Numbered from the stretch's first letter, positions 52,190-61,534 are shown. The stretch is 64,000 nucleotides of DNA from Nocardia yamanashiensis NBRC 100130 (GCF_001613325.1 NZ_BDCD01000011.1:310001-374000), one strand, 5' to 3'. Translations and numbers: made by a program. The notes: generated by a model not told the origin, from the sequence alone.

Positions 52190-54358
52190 CTACCACCAGC
52201 CGAGGATCGGCTGCAGCCGTCGCCCCAGTTCCGGGGCGAGCGATCGCGAATAGCTCGCGGTCAGGTGGTGTTCATCGTGATACACGAGAATATTGCCCTC
52301 GACCACCGCGCAGACGTCCGGCTCGCAAACGGCATCGTTCAAATCGATGACGTGCACGTGCGGGAACGAAGACGCCGGGGCCAGTGCGGGATTCACCGCG
52401 GACAGCGCTTCGGGGCGTTTCAGGCCGCAGCTGACGCGATTGCCGCCCGAGGCCAGGCAGTCGATGGCGCGGTAGCGAATGCCGTTGCGGCGCAACCAGG
52501 GCGTGTCCCGGATGGTGATCACGTTCAGGCCCTCGCTCGAAAGCTCCTGCCAGACATCGAGATAGTCCTGCGGGGTCTCGTCGCCGCCGCTGTCGGCGGG
52601 ACGGGTGCCGGTGGTGAAGACCCAGTCGGGGCGTTCGGTGCCGAGCCGGTCGATGACCTCGCGCGACCAGTCCTTGCAGTCCGGATTCTGCTGGCCCTTG
52701 TACATGGGTTCCTCGGCCACGGTCAGCGGGCAGCCCATCTTGAGATAGACGACGATCTTGAACCGGTACTGCTCGCCGAGGATCTGCAGCGCCGGAATCC
52801 AGTGCTCGGCATGGGAATTGCCGACCACCGCCAGGGTGCGGTGCGCGTTCTTGTCACCGTATTCGCAGGTGATCACCGAGCGGGTGTCGAAATCGGCGAT
52901 ACAGCCGTCCCGGGTCGGGTAGGCGATATCGGCGGGCGCCTCCTCGATGGTGGGGCGCATGACCGCGCGCGGCACCAGCGCGCCCTCGGTGAGCGCCTCC
53001 GCGCCAGGGTATTTGGCGGGATCCAGTTCGCCGACGGCATGCGCCTTGGCGCTGTTGCTCCACTGCCAGGCGATGGCCGAACCGAGCACCAGCACGCCCA
53101 CCGTCGACACCGCCACGCCGGTCAGCAGCCGGGCGCGGGCGGGCGCGGCAGGCCGGGAGCGCAGCCGCAGCGGCTCCTCCACGAAGCGATGGGTGAGGTA
53201 GGCCAGCGCCAGCGAGACCACGATGATGAGCAGCCCGCCCAGCGCCCCGGCCTCGCGTTCGTGCCGTTCGCCCAGATAGAAGATGAGAATCGGCCAGTGC
53301 CACAGGTAGAGCGCGTAGGCGAAGCCGCCCAGCGACACCACCGGCGCGGCGGCCAGCAGCCGGTTCACGGTGGGCTGCGCGGCGGTGGTCAGGCCCGCGC
53401 CGGACGCGATCAGCGCCGCGGTCGCGCCGACCGGGAGGAGCGCGGCCGGGCCGGGGAAGACCATCGCGCCGTGCACGAGCCAGCCGCAGGCCACGATGGC
53501 GGCGATGCCGATCCAGGCCAGCGCTTCGCGCGCGAGCTTCGGCAGCCGCAGATGCGGGACCGCCAGCGCCAGCAGCGCACCGGTGAGCGGCTCCCAGGCG
53601 CGGGCGAAGGTGTCGTAGTAGTTCCAGCCCTGCTGGGTCGAAACCCCTTCGGCCGCATACCAGAACGAGGTGAGCGCCAGCACGCCGAACAGCACGGTCA
53701 GGCACCAGCGGATCATGCCGAGGGTGCCGGTGTGCCGCCAGACCCGGTATACGGGGGCGATACGCCAGGCGCCGGCGCGTCCGGCGCGGCGGCACAGCCA
53801 GGTGACGCCCGCGATGATCAGCAACAGGGCCAGGTACATCTGGCCCTGCACCGACATCGACCAGAGGTGTTGCAGCGGGCTGACGGACGGGTCGGCGGCC
53901 AGGTAGTCCGACCAGGACAGGGCCAGATACCAGTTCTGGTAGTAGAACAGCGAGGCCACGGTCTGGCCCGCGATATCGGACCAGCGGGTGTGGGGGAGCA
54001 GTACGACGGTGGCGACGACCACGGCGGCCAGCACCACCACCATCGCAGGCAGCAGGCGGCGCAGGGTGCGGCGCACGGTCGCCGACACACCGACCGGGCC
54101 GTGCTCGGCGCGGCGCAGCAACATTCCGGTGAAGAAGAAACCGGACAGCACCAGGAATACGTCCACGCCGCCGGAGACCCGGCCGAACCAGATGTGGAAC
54201 GCCACCACCAGGGCGATGGCGACCCCGCGCAAACCGTCCAGATCCAGCCGATAGGCGGCCGAGCGGCCCGAATCGGACGCCGGGGCGTCGGCGGGGACGC
54301 GCTCCGGAGTCGGCGGCGAGGGCTGCGCGGTGCTGGATATGAACATGGCGGCGACCAT
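52190..54358 (-). CDS. OafA/YrhL-type acyltransferase with C-terminal SGNH domain
   Basis: The 722-residue membrane O-acyltransferase has an acyltransferase-3 domain with about ten helices: YRLDLDGLRGVAIALVVAFHIW with the active His, SGFFFTGMLL, and LWHWPILIFYLG. A C-terminal extracytoplasmic SGNH domain (about 460-722) has VVGNSHAEHWIPAL and the catalytic pair in YHDEHHLTASYSR. Such proteins acetylate envelope polysaccharide or lipid. The first 30 residues are Pro/Ala-rich. It is separated from the transporter gene by about 90 bases. Confidence 0.9.
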   Translation of the reverse strand: MVAAMFISSTAQPSPPTPERVPADAPASDSGRSAAYRLDLDGLRGVAIALVVAFHIWFGRVSGGVDVFLVLSGFFFTGMLLRRAEHGPVGVSATVRRTLRRLLPAMVVVLAAVVVATVVLLPHTRWSDIAGQTVASLFYYQNWYLALSWSDYLAADPSVSPLQHLWSMSVQGQMYLALLLIIAGVTWLCRRAGRAGAWRIAPVYRVWRHTGTLGMIRWCLTVLFGVLALTSFWYAAEGVSTQQGWNYYDTFARAWEPLTGALLALAVPHLRLPKLAREALAWIGIAAIVACGWLVHGAMVFPGPAALLPVGATAALIASGAGLTTAAQPTVNRLLAAAPVVSLGGFAYALYLWHWPILIFYLGERHEREAGALGGLLIIVVSLALAYLTHRFVEEPLRLRSRPAAPARARLLTGVAVSTVGVLVLGSAIAWQWSNSAKAHAVGELDPAKYPGAEALTEGALVPRAVMRPTIEEAPADIAYPTRDGCIADFDTRSVITCEYGDKNAHRTLAVVGNSHAEHWIPALQILGEQYRFKIVVYLKMGCPLTVAEEPMYKGQQNPDCKDWSREVIDRLGTERPDWVFTTGTRPADSGGDETPQDYLDVWQELSSEGLNVITIRDTPWLRRNGIRYRAIDCLASGGNRVSCGLKRPEALSAVNPALAPASSFPHVHVIDLNDAVCEPDVCAVVEGNILVYHDEHHLTASYSRSLAPELGRRLQPILGWW

Positions 54359-54450
54359 TCTCGTATCGGTTGCTCGAAATTACCCAATCCGCGCGGAGAT
54401 CTTGACCGTAATGTGGCCTATGTCGCGGTCAGTGCGGGTTTTCGGACGGG

Positions 54451-55746
54451 TCAGGCCAGTACGAAATAGCGTAGCCAGAGATACGGCGCGGCCACCGCGA
54501 CGGTCACCGCGGTCACGATCGCGCCCTTGCGGGTGAACTCCCAGAACGAGATGGGATGGTCCGACCGCCGGGCGATCCCCAGCATCACCACATTCGCGCT
54601 GGCGCCGACGGCGGTCAGATTGCCGCCGAAGTCCGCGCCGATCGCCAGCGCCCACCACAGCGCGTCACTCTGTGCCGGATCGTCGATGGTGGCGACCAGA
54701 TCGGCAACCAGCGGGCTCATGGTCGCCACGTACGGAATATTGTCGATCACCCCGGACAGGACGGCCGACACCACCAGGATCAGCATGGTGGCGATCAGGG
54801 CGTCGCCGCCGGTGAGTTCGGTGGCCGCGCGCGCGAGCCGTTCGATCACACCGGTTTTCACCAGCGCGCCGATCATGACGAACAGGCCCGCGAAGAACAG
54901 CAGCGTCTCCCATTCCACCGACGACAGGTAATCCCGTTGCGGCAGACCGGAGATCAGCACCAGTACGCCCGCACCGAGCAGCGCCACCACCGCCGGTTCC
55001 AATCCGAACACGCCGTGGCCGAAGAAGCCGGCGAAGACGGCGGCCAGCACCACCCCGCATTTGATCAGCAGACGCGGATCGCGGATGGCCTCGCGCTCGT
55101 CGAGCAGCATGATGTCGGCCGCGCGCGCCGGATCCACGTCGAACGCGCCCCGGAACAGGCGCGGCAGCAGCAGCGTGAACACCAGCAGCGCGATCAGCAC
55201 GATCGGCGACATGTTCAGCACGAAATCGTTGAACGACAGGCCGGCCCGGCTGCCGATGATGATGTTGGGCGGATCCCCGATCAGGGTGGACGCGCCGCCG
55301 ATATTGGAGGCCAGCACCTCGGCGATGAGGAACGGCGCGGGCGGCACCTCCAGGCGTTCGCACACCAGCATGGTGACCGGCGCGATGAGCAGCACGGTGG
55401 TGACATTGTCGAGGAAGCCCGACGCGGTGGCGGTGATCAGCACCAGCAGGATCATCACGCGCAGCGCGGAACCCTTGGCGCGCTTGGCCGCCCAGACGGC
55501 CACGTATTCGAAGACGCCGGTCTGGCGCAGCACGCCGACGATGATCATCATGCCGAGCAGCAGGAAGATGACGCCCCAGTCGACGCCGGTGTCCTGCGAA
55601 TAGAAGGCGTCGTCGGCGCTCTCGATGCCGAGCAGCAGGATGATGCCGGCGCCGCACAGCGCGGCGGTGGTCTTGTGGACGCGTTCGGTGGCGATCAGCA
55701 CGTAGGACGCGGTGAAGACGAGCACCGCGATCGCGGTGGCGGTCAT
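54451..55746 (-). CDS. ArsB/NhaD (SLC13-type) ion transporter
   Basis: The 431-residue transporter has about eleven helices. [17 protein letters not shown] and [17 protein letters not shown] are the repeated helix-hairpin signatures of the ion transporter superfamily. [17 protein letters not shown] and [18 protein letters not shown] are the paired substrate loops. Family members move arsenite, Na+/H+ or dicarboxylates; this cannot be settled from sequence, though the SGxxDNxP motifs favour NhaD/ArsB. The CBS-domain gene starts the same minus-strand unit, 19 bases upstream. Confidence 0.88.
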   Translation of the reverse strand: MTATAIAVLVFTASYVLIATERVHKTTAALCGAGIILLLGIESADDAFYSQDTGVDWGVIFLLLGMMIIVGVLRQTGVFEYVAVWAAKRAKGSALRVMILLVLITATASGFLDNVTTVLLIAPVTMLVCERLEVPPAPFLIAEVLASNIGGASTLIGDPPNIIIGSRAGLSFNDFVLNMSPIVLIALLVFTLLLPRLFRGAFDVDPARAADIMLLDEREAIRDPRLLIKCGVVLAAVFAGFFGHGVFGLEPAVVALLGAGVLVLISGLPQRDYLSSVEWETLLFFAGLFVMIGALVKTGVIERLARAATELTGGDALIATMLILVVSAVLSGVIDNIPYVATMSPLVADLVATIDDPAQSDALWWALAIGADFGGNLTAVGASANVVMLGIARRSDHPISFWEFTRKGAIVTAVTVAVAAPYLWLRYFVLA

Positions 55747-55765
55747 GCCGGACGCCCCGGCGGGC

Positions 55766-56209
55766 TCAGTTGTTCAGCGCCACTTCCAGCAGCCGCGAGG
55801 AGGTGATCACGCCGAGCAGCCGTTTGCCGTCCTGCACCGCGACCAGCGGCGACTTGTACTTGGCCATGAGCGCGGCCACCTCGACGATATTGTCGTCGGC
55901 CTTCGCGGCCGGGATCTCGCTCAGCCGTTCCGGAATGACATCGCGGACCTTCTTGCCCTGCAAGCGTTTCGCCACCTGACCGCACATGGTCTCGTTCAGC
56001 ACCCCGGCCAAGGAGGGATCGTCCTGTACGTACTTCGGCACGATGAACAGCACCACCTGCGAGGCGGGCAGCACGGCCTGCGGGGAACCGTCCGCCGCGG
56101 TGACCAGAATGCCCGGTAGCCGATGCTCGGCCAGCAGTCGCGCGGCGTCCATCGCATCGCAATCCATATCGATCACCGGGTATTCCTCGGCCATCTGTGC
56201 TGCACGCAT
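55766..56209 (-). CDS. CBS domain protein
   Basis: The 147-residue protein consists of two CBS motifs. The first is [20 protein letters not shown] with [19 protein letters not shown]. The second is [20 protein letters not shown] with [23 protein letters not shown] pairs bind adenine nucleotides. The gene is directly upstream of the ArsB/NhaD-type transporter, so it is probably a soluble energy- or nucleotide-sensing regulator of that transporter. Confidence 0.9.
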   Translation of the reverse strand: MRAAQMAEEYPVIDMDCDAMDAARLLAEHRLPGILVTAADGSPQAVLPASQVVLFIVPKYVQDDPSLAGVLNETMCGQVAKRLQGKKVRDVIPERLSEIPAAKADDNIVEVAALMAKYKSPLVAVQDGKRLLGVITSSRLLEVALNN

Positions 56210-56398
56210 ACGTGCAGGATACGGCGGCGCGCCGGGGTATCACGCGAAGAGAATACGTCAAGATCGAATAGCGGCGCGGCATCGGAACTCCCAGGTCGGA
56301 CCCTACGATTCGAGGTTTCGAATCGGCCGACCAGACTTCCCGGCACACCACAAGACAGGATTGCGTCAAAAATCATAGTCCGGGCCGCGCGGGGCGGG

Positions 56399-57112
56399 TC
56401 AGCGGGGCAGTTCATACACCCGGTAGGGGGCGCCGATCACGGTGTGCGAAACATTGCGCACCGCAACGCCTCCGGGGGTGCGGCCGAACTCGGCGCCATT
56501 GTGCGCGTGACCGTGCACGGCCAGTTCCGCCCCGCCCGCGTCGATGGCCGTGGCGAGTTCCTGGCAGCCCAGCCCCGCGTAGATCTTGGGCGGCTCGCCC
56601 CGCAGCGTGTCCACCACGGGCGCGAAATGCGTTAGCGCGATCCGCATGTCGCAGTCGAGGGTGTCCAGCGCGGCGTGCAGGCGGAGCGCGTCCACGGGGC
56701 CGCGGCGGTGACGTTCCCGATGCTCGGGGCTGCCTTCGTCGGGAGTGCCGGGGTAGCCGGGGAATCCGCCGCCGCCACCCATCACCCCGGCGATGCCGAG
56801 CCGGAATCCCTTGTGTTCCAGGGTGATCGCGTCGCCGTCGAGCATGGTCACGCCGATCTCGCTCAGCAGCACCGCGATTCGATACCCGAGCCGCCGGTCA
56901 TGGTCGTGATTGCCCAGCACGCCCACCACCGGCACCGGCAGCCCGCGCACCTCGTCGCACAGCAGCTGCGCCTCCCGCAGCGTGCCGCTGTTGGTGAGAT
57001 CGCCCGCCAGCAGCAGCACCTCCGCATGCTCGGCCAGCCCCAGGAACGCGTCCCGGAACCGTCCGCGCACGGCATCCCGCATGTGCAGATCCCCGACCGC
57101 CGCCACCCGCAT
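56399..57112 (-). CDS. Calcineurin-like metallophosphoesterase
   Basis: The 237-residue phosphoesterase has the two-metal site motifs in order: GDLHMRD, LLLAGDLTNSG, VLGNHDHDRR, ALTHFAPVV and HGHAHNG. An inserted glycine-rich loop (GVMGGGGGFPGYPG) and the text KIYAGLGCQELATAID are typical of a group annotated as YfcE/ICC-like. The substrate is unknown. ATG 57112 fits the family start. It is 65 bases from the AhpD-like gene end, on the same strand. Confidence 0.85.
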   Translation of the reverse strand: MRVAAVGDLHMRDAVRGRFRDAFLGLAEHAEVLLLAGDLTNSGTLREAQLLCDEVRGLPVPVVGVLGNHDHDRRLGYRIAVLLSEIGVTMLDGDAITLEHKGFRLGIAGVMGGGGGFPGYPGTPDEGSPEHRERHRRGPVDALRLHAALDTLDCDMRIALTHFAPVVDTLRGEPPKIYAGLGCQELATAIDAGGAELAVHGHAHNGAEFGRTPGGVAVRNVSHTVIGAPYRVYELPR

Positions 57113-57177
57113 ACCCGTCAGCCAGCCACAGCTCGGCCGGGCTGTCAACGCCATTGCCGGGGGCGGCGGCGCGGAAA

Positions 57178-57618
57178 TCAGTGCGGCAGCGGTTCCATCC
57201 GCAGCGGCACACCCAGCCGGTTCCACATATTGATCTGCGCGGTGATCGCCACCAGCCCGCCCCGCTGCCCCTCGTCGAAATGCTTCTCCACCGCGGCCCA
57301 GGCGTCGTCGCTCACCCCGTGCGGCCCCAACTCCGTGGCCTGCTCGGCATATTCGAGCGCCGCCCGCTCCGCCTCACTGAACAGCGCCGACTCCCGCCAG
57401 GCATTGAGGTGGTAGATCCGCTGCTCGGTCTCGCCTTCCTTCCGCGCCTCGGTCGTATGCATGTCGATGCAGAACAAGCACCCGTTGATCTGCGAAACCC
57501 GGATCTTCACCAGCTCCCGCACCGTGGCATCCAGCGGCCCCCGCCGAATAGCCACCTCCGCGGCCAGCCAACCCTTGTACACCTCGGGCGCAACCTCGGC
57601 CAGATTCATGCGTGCCAT
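57178..57618 (-). CDS. Carboxymuconolactone decarboxylase / AhpD-like protein
   Basis: The 146-residue AhpD-like protein has the peroxidatic pair CLFCIDMHT (CxxC with the following His) and the YHLNAWRES segment of the family. The C-terminal half is AALEYAEQATELG and RGGLVAITAQINMWNRLGVPL. Likely activity is alkylhydroperoxide reduction. ATG 57618 follows AAGGAC. It is divergent from a leaderless deazaflavin-dependent oxidoreductase gene. Confidence 0.88.
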   Translation of the reverse strand: MARMNLAEVAPEVYKGWLAAEVAIRRGPLDATVRELVKIRVSQINGCLFCIDMHTTEARKEGETEQRIYHLNAWRESALFSEAERAALEYAEQATELGPHGVSDDAWAAVEKHFDEGQRGGLVAITAQINMWNRLGVPLRMEPLPH

Positions 57619-57741
57619 GAGCTTCGTCCTTCCGCTCTCGTTGTGCTGATACCCCTTGGACGAGACAGCCCATCCTCCCGTAACGGCCCCGGCGCTGTGC
57701 GCTCGGTCACAGCCCCGGCGTCGCCCCGTTTCACGTCGTCC

Positions 57742-57747
57742 TACGAT
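57742..57747 (+). promoter_or_regulatory. -10 hexamer TACGAT of the deazaflavin oxidoreductase gene
   Basis: TACGAT lies six bases before ATG 57754, with no Shine-Dalgarno sequence, as at other leaderless genes in the window. Confidence 0.5.
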
Positions 57748-57753
57748 CGAAAG

Positions 57754-58209
57754 ATGTCCACCGCCCAATTGGGTGCCCGGCTGCTCCGCACCCGCTGGTT
57801 CGTGCGCGCCCCCATCGGACTCTTCCGCTCCCGCCTCGGGTTCCTCTTCGCCGGCCGCCTGCTCCTACTGGAACACCTGGGCCGCAAATCCGGGCGCCCC
57901 CGCTACGTGGTCCTCGAAACCGTCGCTCGCCCGACTCCCGAAACCGTCGTCATCGCTTCCGGTTTCGGCTCGGCCGCCCAGTGGTACCGCAACCTGCGCG
58001 CCCATCCGGCCTGCCGCGTGAGCATCGGCTTCCGCAATCATGTCCCCGCCACCGCGCGAACCCTGACGGCCGAGGAATCGAAATCCGTGCTGGCCGAATA
58101 CCGCCGTGCCCACCCCGCCGCCTATCGCGAACTCAGCGGTGTGATCGAACAGGCGACCGGCGTCGGCATCGACGAGGTGCCTCTGGTCGAACTCACTCTC
58201 GCCCGCTGA
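57754..58209 (+). CDS. Nitroreductase/deazaflavin-dependent (DDN-type) oxidoreductase
   Basis: The 151-residue split-barrel protein belongs to the F420-dependent DDN family. LLLLEHLGRKSGRPRYVVLE is the signature (TxGRKSGxxRxxPL type). VVIASGFGSAAQWYRNLRAHP forms the cofactor pocket, and ARTLTAEESKSVL the C-terminal helix. It probably uses reduced F420, which fits cofC in the same window. ATG 57754 follows a TACGAT hexamer. The substrate is unknown. Confidence 0.85.
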   Translation: MSTAQLGARLLRTRWFVRAPIGLFRSRLGFLFAGRLLLLEHLGRKSGRPRYVVLETVARPTPETVVIASGFGSAAQWYRNLRAHPACRVSIGFRNHVPATARTLTAEESKSVLAEYRRAHPAAYRELSGVIEQATGVGIDEVPLVELTLAR

Positions 58210-58291
58210 CGTGTCATGGCCGGGTCTGCCCTGAGCTCGCGCACGTGAGCCGGGCGATTGCCGCAATTGTGCGAAAGCGGGCGTAGGGGAC

Positions 58292-58297
58292 GATAAT
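58292..58297 (+). promoter_or_regulatory. -10 hexamer GATAAT of the 58304 gene
   Basis: GATAAT lies six bases before the GTG start and matches five of six consensus bases. The gene is probably leaderless. Confidence 0.45.
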
Positions 58298-58303
58298 CCG
58301 GGC

Positions 58304-58486
58304 GTGGGAGCTGTGGTTTTGATTGCGCTGGGTGTGCTGTTCTTCGTGATGGGGCCGGCGTTGGTGCTGGTTCTGGTGTTGGCGGTGCGGCAGGCGGCGC
58401 GGGCGAGTGAGGTCGGGCGGGTGGTTGAACGGGGGAGTGCTGGGCGGGTGCCGGTGGCGAGTGGGGGACGGCATCATCGGCGGTGA
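58304..58486 (+). CDS. Small membrane protein
   Basis: The 60-residue protein has one long N-terminal transmembrane helix (VVLIALGVLFFVMGPALVLV, to about residue 27) and a basic tail ending GGRHHRR. The GTG start six bases after GATAAT and the strong terminator seven bases past the stop argue that this is a true gene rather than chance. The family is not recognised. Confidence 0.6.
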   Translation: MGAVVLIALGVLFFVMGPALVLVLVLAVRQAARASEVGRVVERGSAGRVPVASGGRHHRR

Positions 58487-58492
58487 CGCGAA

Positions 58493-58542
58493 CGGCCGTG
58501 TGCCGCGGGATCGGTGAGATCCCGCGGCACACGGCCGGTTTT
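58493..58542 (+). terminator. Strong intrinsic terminator
   Basis: A 20-bp perfect stem, from CGGCCGTGTGCC at 58493 to its complement ending at 58537, encloses a five-base loop and is followed by GTTTT. It ends the small membrane-protein transcript, just before the convergent acyl-CoA dehydrogenase stop. Confidence 0.9.
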
Positions 58543-58565
58543 ACCGCCCCTGGTCCGGTATGGGG

Positions 58566-59696
58566 CTACGGGCGGGTGAGGGCCGCGTAGCGGGTGAGGT
58601 GCTGGTCGGTGGTGCCGAACTCGTATTGGACGGCGGTCAGGCGTTTGAAGAAGTGGCCGATGGCGAGTTCTTCGGTCATGCCCATGGCGCCGTGCAACTG
58701 GACCGATTCCTGGCCGATCTTGCGGGCCGCGCGGCCGATGGTGGCCTTGGCGGCGGAGGCGGCGCGGGCGCGGTCGGCGGGGGCGGCATCGAGTTTGAGG
58801 GTGATCAGATAGGTTGCGGCGACGGCCTGTTCGAGTTCCAGGAGCATGTCGACCATGCGGTGCTGCAGGGCCTGGAAGCTGGCGATGGGGACGCCGAACT
58901 GCTGACGCTGCTTGGTGTATTCGACGGTGTCCGCGAGGACCTTGCGCATACCGCCGACGGCTTCGGCGCACACCGCGGCGATGGCCTCGTCCAGGGTGGC
59001 GGCGATGGCCTCGTCGGCCTGCTCCAGCAGCAGCGCGTCGGCGGGGACGCGGACCCCGGCGAAGGTGAGGTCTGCGGCCGGGCGTTCGTCGATGGTGCGG
59101 AACGGGTTCGCGGTCAGGCCGGCCGGCGGGGCGGCGGCATCGAAGTCGACGACGAAAAGGGCGGTGCCGCCGGAGTTCTCGATACGGGCGGTGACCAGCA
59201 GCTGGGTGGCGATCGGGGCCGAGGTGACCACCGTCTTGACGCCGTCCAGGATCCAGTCGTCGCCGTCGCGGCGGGCGGTGGTCTCGACATTGCGGAAGTC
59301 GTAGCCGGACTGGGCTTCCAGGGCGGCGAAGGCGGTGACGACCTCACCGGCGGCGATACCGGCCAGCAGGTCCTCGGCGCGTTTGCCGCTCGCGCGGCGC
59401 AGCAGTCCGCCGCCGACCACGACGGTGTCCACGTACGGTTCCACCACGAGCGCGCCGCCCAGCGCCTCGGCGATGATCATCGTCTCGACCGGTCCGCCCC
59501 CGATGCCGCCCGCCGATTCCGGCAGGGCCGCACCGAGAATCCCGACCTCGTCGGCCAAGGCGCGCCAGAATTCCGGCTGCCAGCCCGCGCCGACGCGGGC
59601 CGCGCGGCGGCTGGCCTCCAGGTCGTAGCGGGCGGCCAGGAACTCGGTGACGGTATCGCGGAGGAGTTCTTGTTCGGCGGTGAAAGTGAAGTCCAT
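58566..59696 (-). CDS. Acyl-CoA dehydrogenase (beta-type partner)
   Basis: The 376-residue flavoprotein resembles the shorter partner of two-gene acyl-CoA dehydrogenases. MDFTFTAEQELLRDTVTEFL starts the N-terminal helical domain. PESAGGIGGGPVETMIIAE and VKTVVTSAPIATQLLVTAR cover the middle, and YTKQRQQFGVPIASFQALQH and QLHGAMGMTEELAIGHFFKRL the C-terminal FAD part. The usual catalytic Glu is not obvious in the last segment. It begins two bases after the upstream dehydrogenase gene, so an alpha2-beta2 complex like the mycobacterial FadE pairs is likely. Confidence 0.88.
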   Translation of the reverse strand: MDFTFTAEQELLRDTVTEFLAARYDLEASRRAARVGAGWQPEFWRALADEVGILGAALPESAGGIGGGPVETMIIAEALGGALVVEPYVDTVVVGGGLLRRASGKRAEDLLAGIAAGEVVTAFAALEAQSGYDFRNVETTARRDGDDWILDGVKTVVTSAPIATQLLVTARIENSGGTALFVVDFDAAAPPAGLTANPFRTIDERPAADLTFAGVRVPADALLLEQADEAIAATLDEAIAAVCAEAVGGMRKVLADTVEYTKQRQQFGVPIASFQALQHRMVDMLLELEQAVAATYLITLKLDAAPADRARAASAAKATIGRAARKIGQESVQLHGAMGMTEELAIGHFFKRLTAVQYEFGTTDQHLTRYAALTRP

Positions 59697-59698
59697 GG

Positions 59699-60931
59699 CT
59701 ACAGTCCCAGGGTGGCTTTGGCGATGATGTTGCGCTGAATTTCATTGCTGCCGGCGTAGATCGAACCGGCGCGGTCGTTGAAGTACCGCAGCGGGGCGAC
59801 CGCCTGCCATTCCGCGCCGGAGACGAAACCGTCGGCGGGGACCGTGAAGTCGGCGATCGGGCCGCCGGGCATGGTGGCGTGCGGCTGGTAGGCGCGGCCG
59901 CGCGGACCGGCGGCTTCCAGGGCCAGTTCGGTGAGCGCCTGGCTCAGCTCGGTGCCCAGGATCTTGATGGTGGAGGCCGCCGGGCCCGGGTCCTTGCCGC
60001 TGGAAACCAGTGCGAGGGTGCGGTATTCGAGAATTTCCAGCACATCCGCGCGCACCCGGGCATCGGCCAGTTTGGCGGCGAAGGCCGGATCGTCGATCAG
60101 CGCGCCGCCGTTCGGCCCCGGCTGGGTCCGCGCGACCTGCGCCAGCTCCTCGGCCATCACCTGCAGCGCCGGGGCCGCCGCGCCGCCGCCGCGCTCGAAG
60201 TTGAGCAGGTACTTGGCGACCGTCCAGCCGTCGTCGATCTGCCCCAGCACATTGGCCTTGGGCACCCGCACCTGATCGAAGAACACCTGGTTCTGCACCT
60301 GCTCGCCGGAGGTCATGACCAGCGGCCGGATCTCGATGCCCGGGGTGCGCATATCGATGAGCAGGAAGGTGATGCCCTGCTGCTTCTTGGCCTGCTTGGA
60401 GGTGCGCACCAGCGCGAAGATCCAATTGGCTTCGGCGGCATGGGTGGTCCAGATCTTGGAGCCGGTGACGATGAGATCCTCACCGTCGGCGACCGCGGCC
60501 ATGGCCAGCGAGGCCAGATCCGAGCCCGCCTCCGGCTCCGAATAGCCCTGGCAGAAGAACACTTCGCCGGTCAGGATGCCCGGCAGGAAGAAGTTCTTCT
60601 GCTCCTCGGTGCCGAACGCCATGATGGCGTGCGAGACCATCCGGATGCCCATGGGCGACAGGTTCGGCGCGCCGGCCAGGGTGCACTCACGGCTGAAGAT
60701 GTAGTGCTGGGTCAGGCTCCATTTGCACCCGCCGTACTTCACCGGCCAGGCCGGTGCGGCCCAGCCGCGCTCGTGCAGGATGTGCTGCCATTCCATGCTG
60801 GCTTCGTGGTCCGGGTAGACGCTCGTCGCCAACTGCCCGGCCCGGCGCAGACCCGGGGTTAACTTTTCGTCGAGAAAAGCGCGTACCTCATCCCGAAACG
60901 CCAGATCGTCGGGCGACCAGTCCAGATCCAC
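59699..60931 (-). CDS. Acyl-CoA dehydrogenase (alpha-type partner)
   Basis: The 410-residue partner has WSPDDLAFRDEVRAFLDEKL and FCQGYSEPEAGSDLASLAMAA (the FAD/substrate GxSEPxxGSD loop). VTGSKIWTTHAAEANWIFALVRT and AGSIYAGSNEIQRNIIAKATLGL, the C-terminal FAD motif, follow. GTG 60931 is five bases after AAGGAGTC; the frame is open to 61045 but without family similarity. Paired dehydrogenases of this kind handle CoA esters of sterol side chains or branched acids in actinobacteria; the substrate here is unknown. Confidence 0.9.
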   Translation of the reverse strand: MDLDWSPDDLAFRDEVRAFLDEKLTPGLRRAGQLATSVYPDHEASMEWQHILHERGWAAPAWPVKYGGCKWSLTQHYIFSRECTLAGAPNLSPMGIRMVSHAIMAFGTEEQKNFFLPGILTGEVFFCQGYSEPEAGSDLASLAMAAVADGEDLIVTGSKIWTTHAAEANWIFALVRTSKQAKKQQGITFLLIDMRTPGIEIRPLVMTSGEQVQNQVFFDQVRVPKANVLGQIDDGWTVAKYLLNFERGGGAAAPALQVMAEELAQVARTQPGPNGGALIDDPAFAAKLADARVRADVLEILEYRTLALVSSGKDPGPAASTIKILGTELSQALTELALEAAGPRGRAYQPHATMPGGPIADFTVPADGFVSGAEWQAVAPLRYFNDRAGSIYAGSNEIQRNIIAKATLGL

Positions 60932-61039
60932 GAAGACTCCTTGTACGAGAACCGACCCTAACCATCTCACCGTATCGCCCCTGCTGGCAAATGTGCTGGC
61001 ACCCGCCTTCACTTGCTCGATCCGGTCCCGCCCTTGGCA

Positions 61040-61086
61040 TTCCACAGTGGAAGTAAGACACTGAATTCACACGTTCCACAATGGAA
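61040..61086. promoter_or_regulatory. Two TTCCACA-N-TGGAA palindromes upstream of the DUF1707 gene
   Basis: TTCCACAGTGGAA (61040-61052, perfect around one base) and TTCCACAATGGAA (61074-61086) lie 34 bases apart, just before the DUF1707 Shine-Dalgarno sequence. Near-identical copies suggest one dimeric regulator. The binding protein is unknown. Confidence 0.6.
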
Positions 61087-61108
61087 TATCTCCGAGGAGG
61101 AGATCGAC

Positions 61109-61534
61109 ATGGACATCGCCACCGGCACCCGCGCCTCCGACGCCGAACGCGCCCAGGTCGCCGACCTGCTCGGCCGCCACCTGACCGACGGCCGCCTGGA
61201 CCTCACCGAGTACAACGAACGGGTCGCCCAGGTCTACGCCACCCCCACCCGCGAAGACCTGACCCTGGTCCTGAAAGACCTGCCCAAACTCTCGAAATCC
61301 CCGGCCCCCCAAGGCAAACCGCCCCGATTCCCCATCTGGCAGCAAATCGAGGGCTCCGCCTGGTTCGGCGTCGGCCTCCTCACCCTCTTCATCTGGGCCG
61401 CCATCTCCATCGCCACAGGCGAATTCACCTACCCCTGGCCCCTCTGGGTAATCGGCCCCTGGGGCGCCGTCCTGGCCTTCCGCGTCGTCATGGGCTGGGA
61501 ATCAGGCGCCCACAAGCGATACCGCACCCGCTGA
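61109..61534 (+). CDS. DUF1707 (SHOCT-like) membrane protein
   Basis: The 141-residue protein begins with a DUF1707 module: RASDAERAQVADLLGRHLTDGRLDLTEYNERVAQVYAT. Two membrane helices follow (about 85-105 and 113-130, WFGVGLLTLFIWAAISIA and PWPLWVIGPWGAVLAFRV). DUF1707 is common at the N-terminus of actinobacterial membrane proteins and may bind DNA or partners; its role is unknown. ATG 61109 follows GAGGAGG with seven bases spacing. Two palindromes upstream suggest specific regulation. Confidence 0.88.
   Translation: MDIATGTRASDAERAQVADLLGRHLTDGRLDLTEYNERVAQVYATPTREDLTLVLKDLPKLSKSPAPQGKPPRFPIWQQIEGSAWFGVGLLTLFIWAAISIATGEFTYPWPLWVIGPWGAVLAFRVVMGWESGAHKRYRTR

Noticed and set aside
52133..54469. 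778-codon plus-strand frame opposite the acyltransferase gene
   Set aside because: The minus-strand frame shows clear acyltransferase and SGNH motifs; the plus frame has none.
58214..58477. Minus-strand frame opposite the small membrane protein at 58304
   Set aside because: Its composition (Pro, His, Arg, Gln) is typical of a reverse shadow. The plus-strand gene has a promoter-like hexamer and a terminator.
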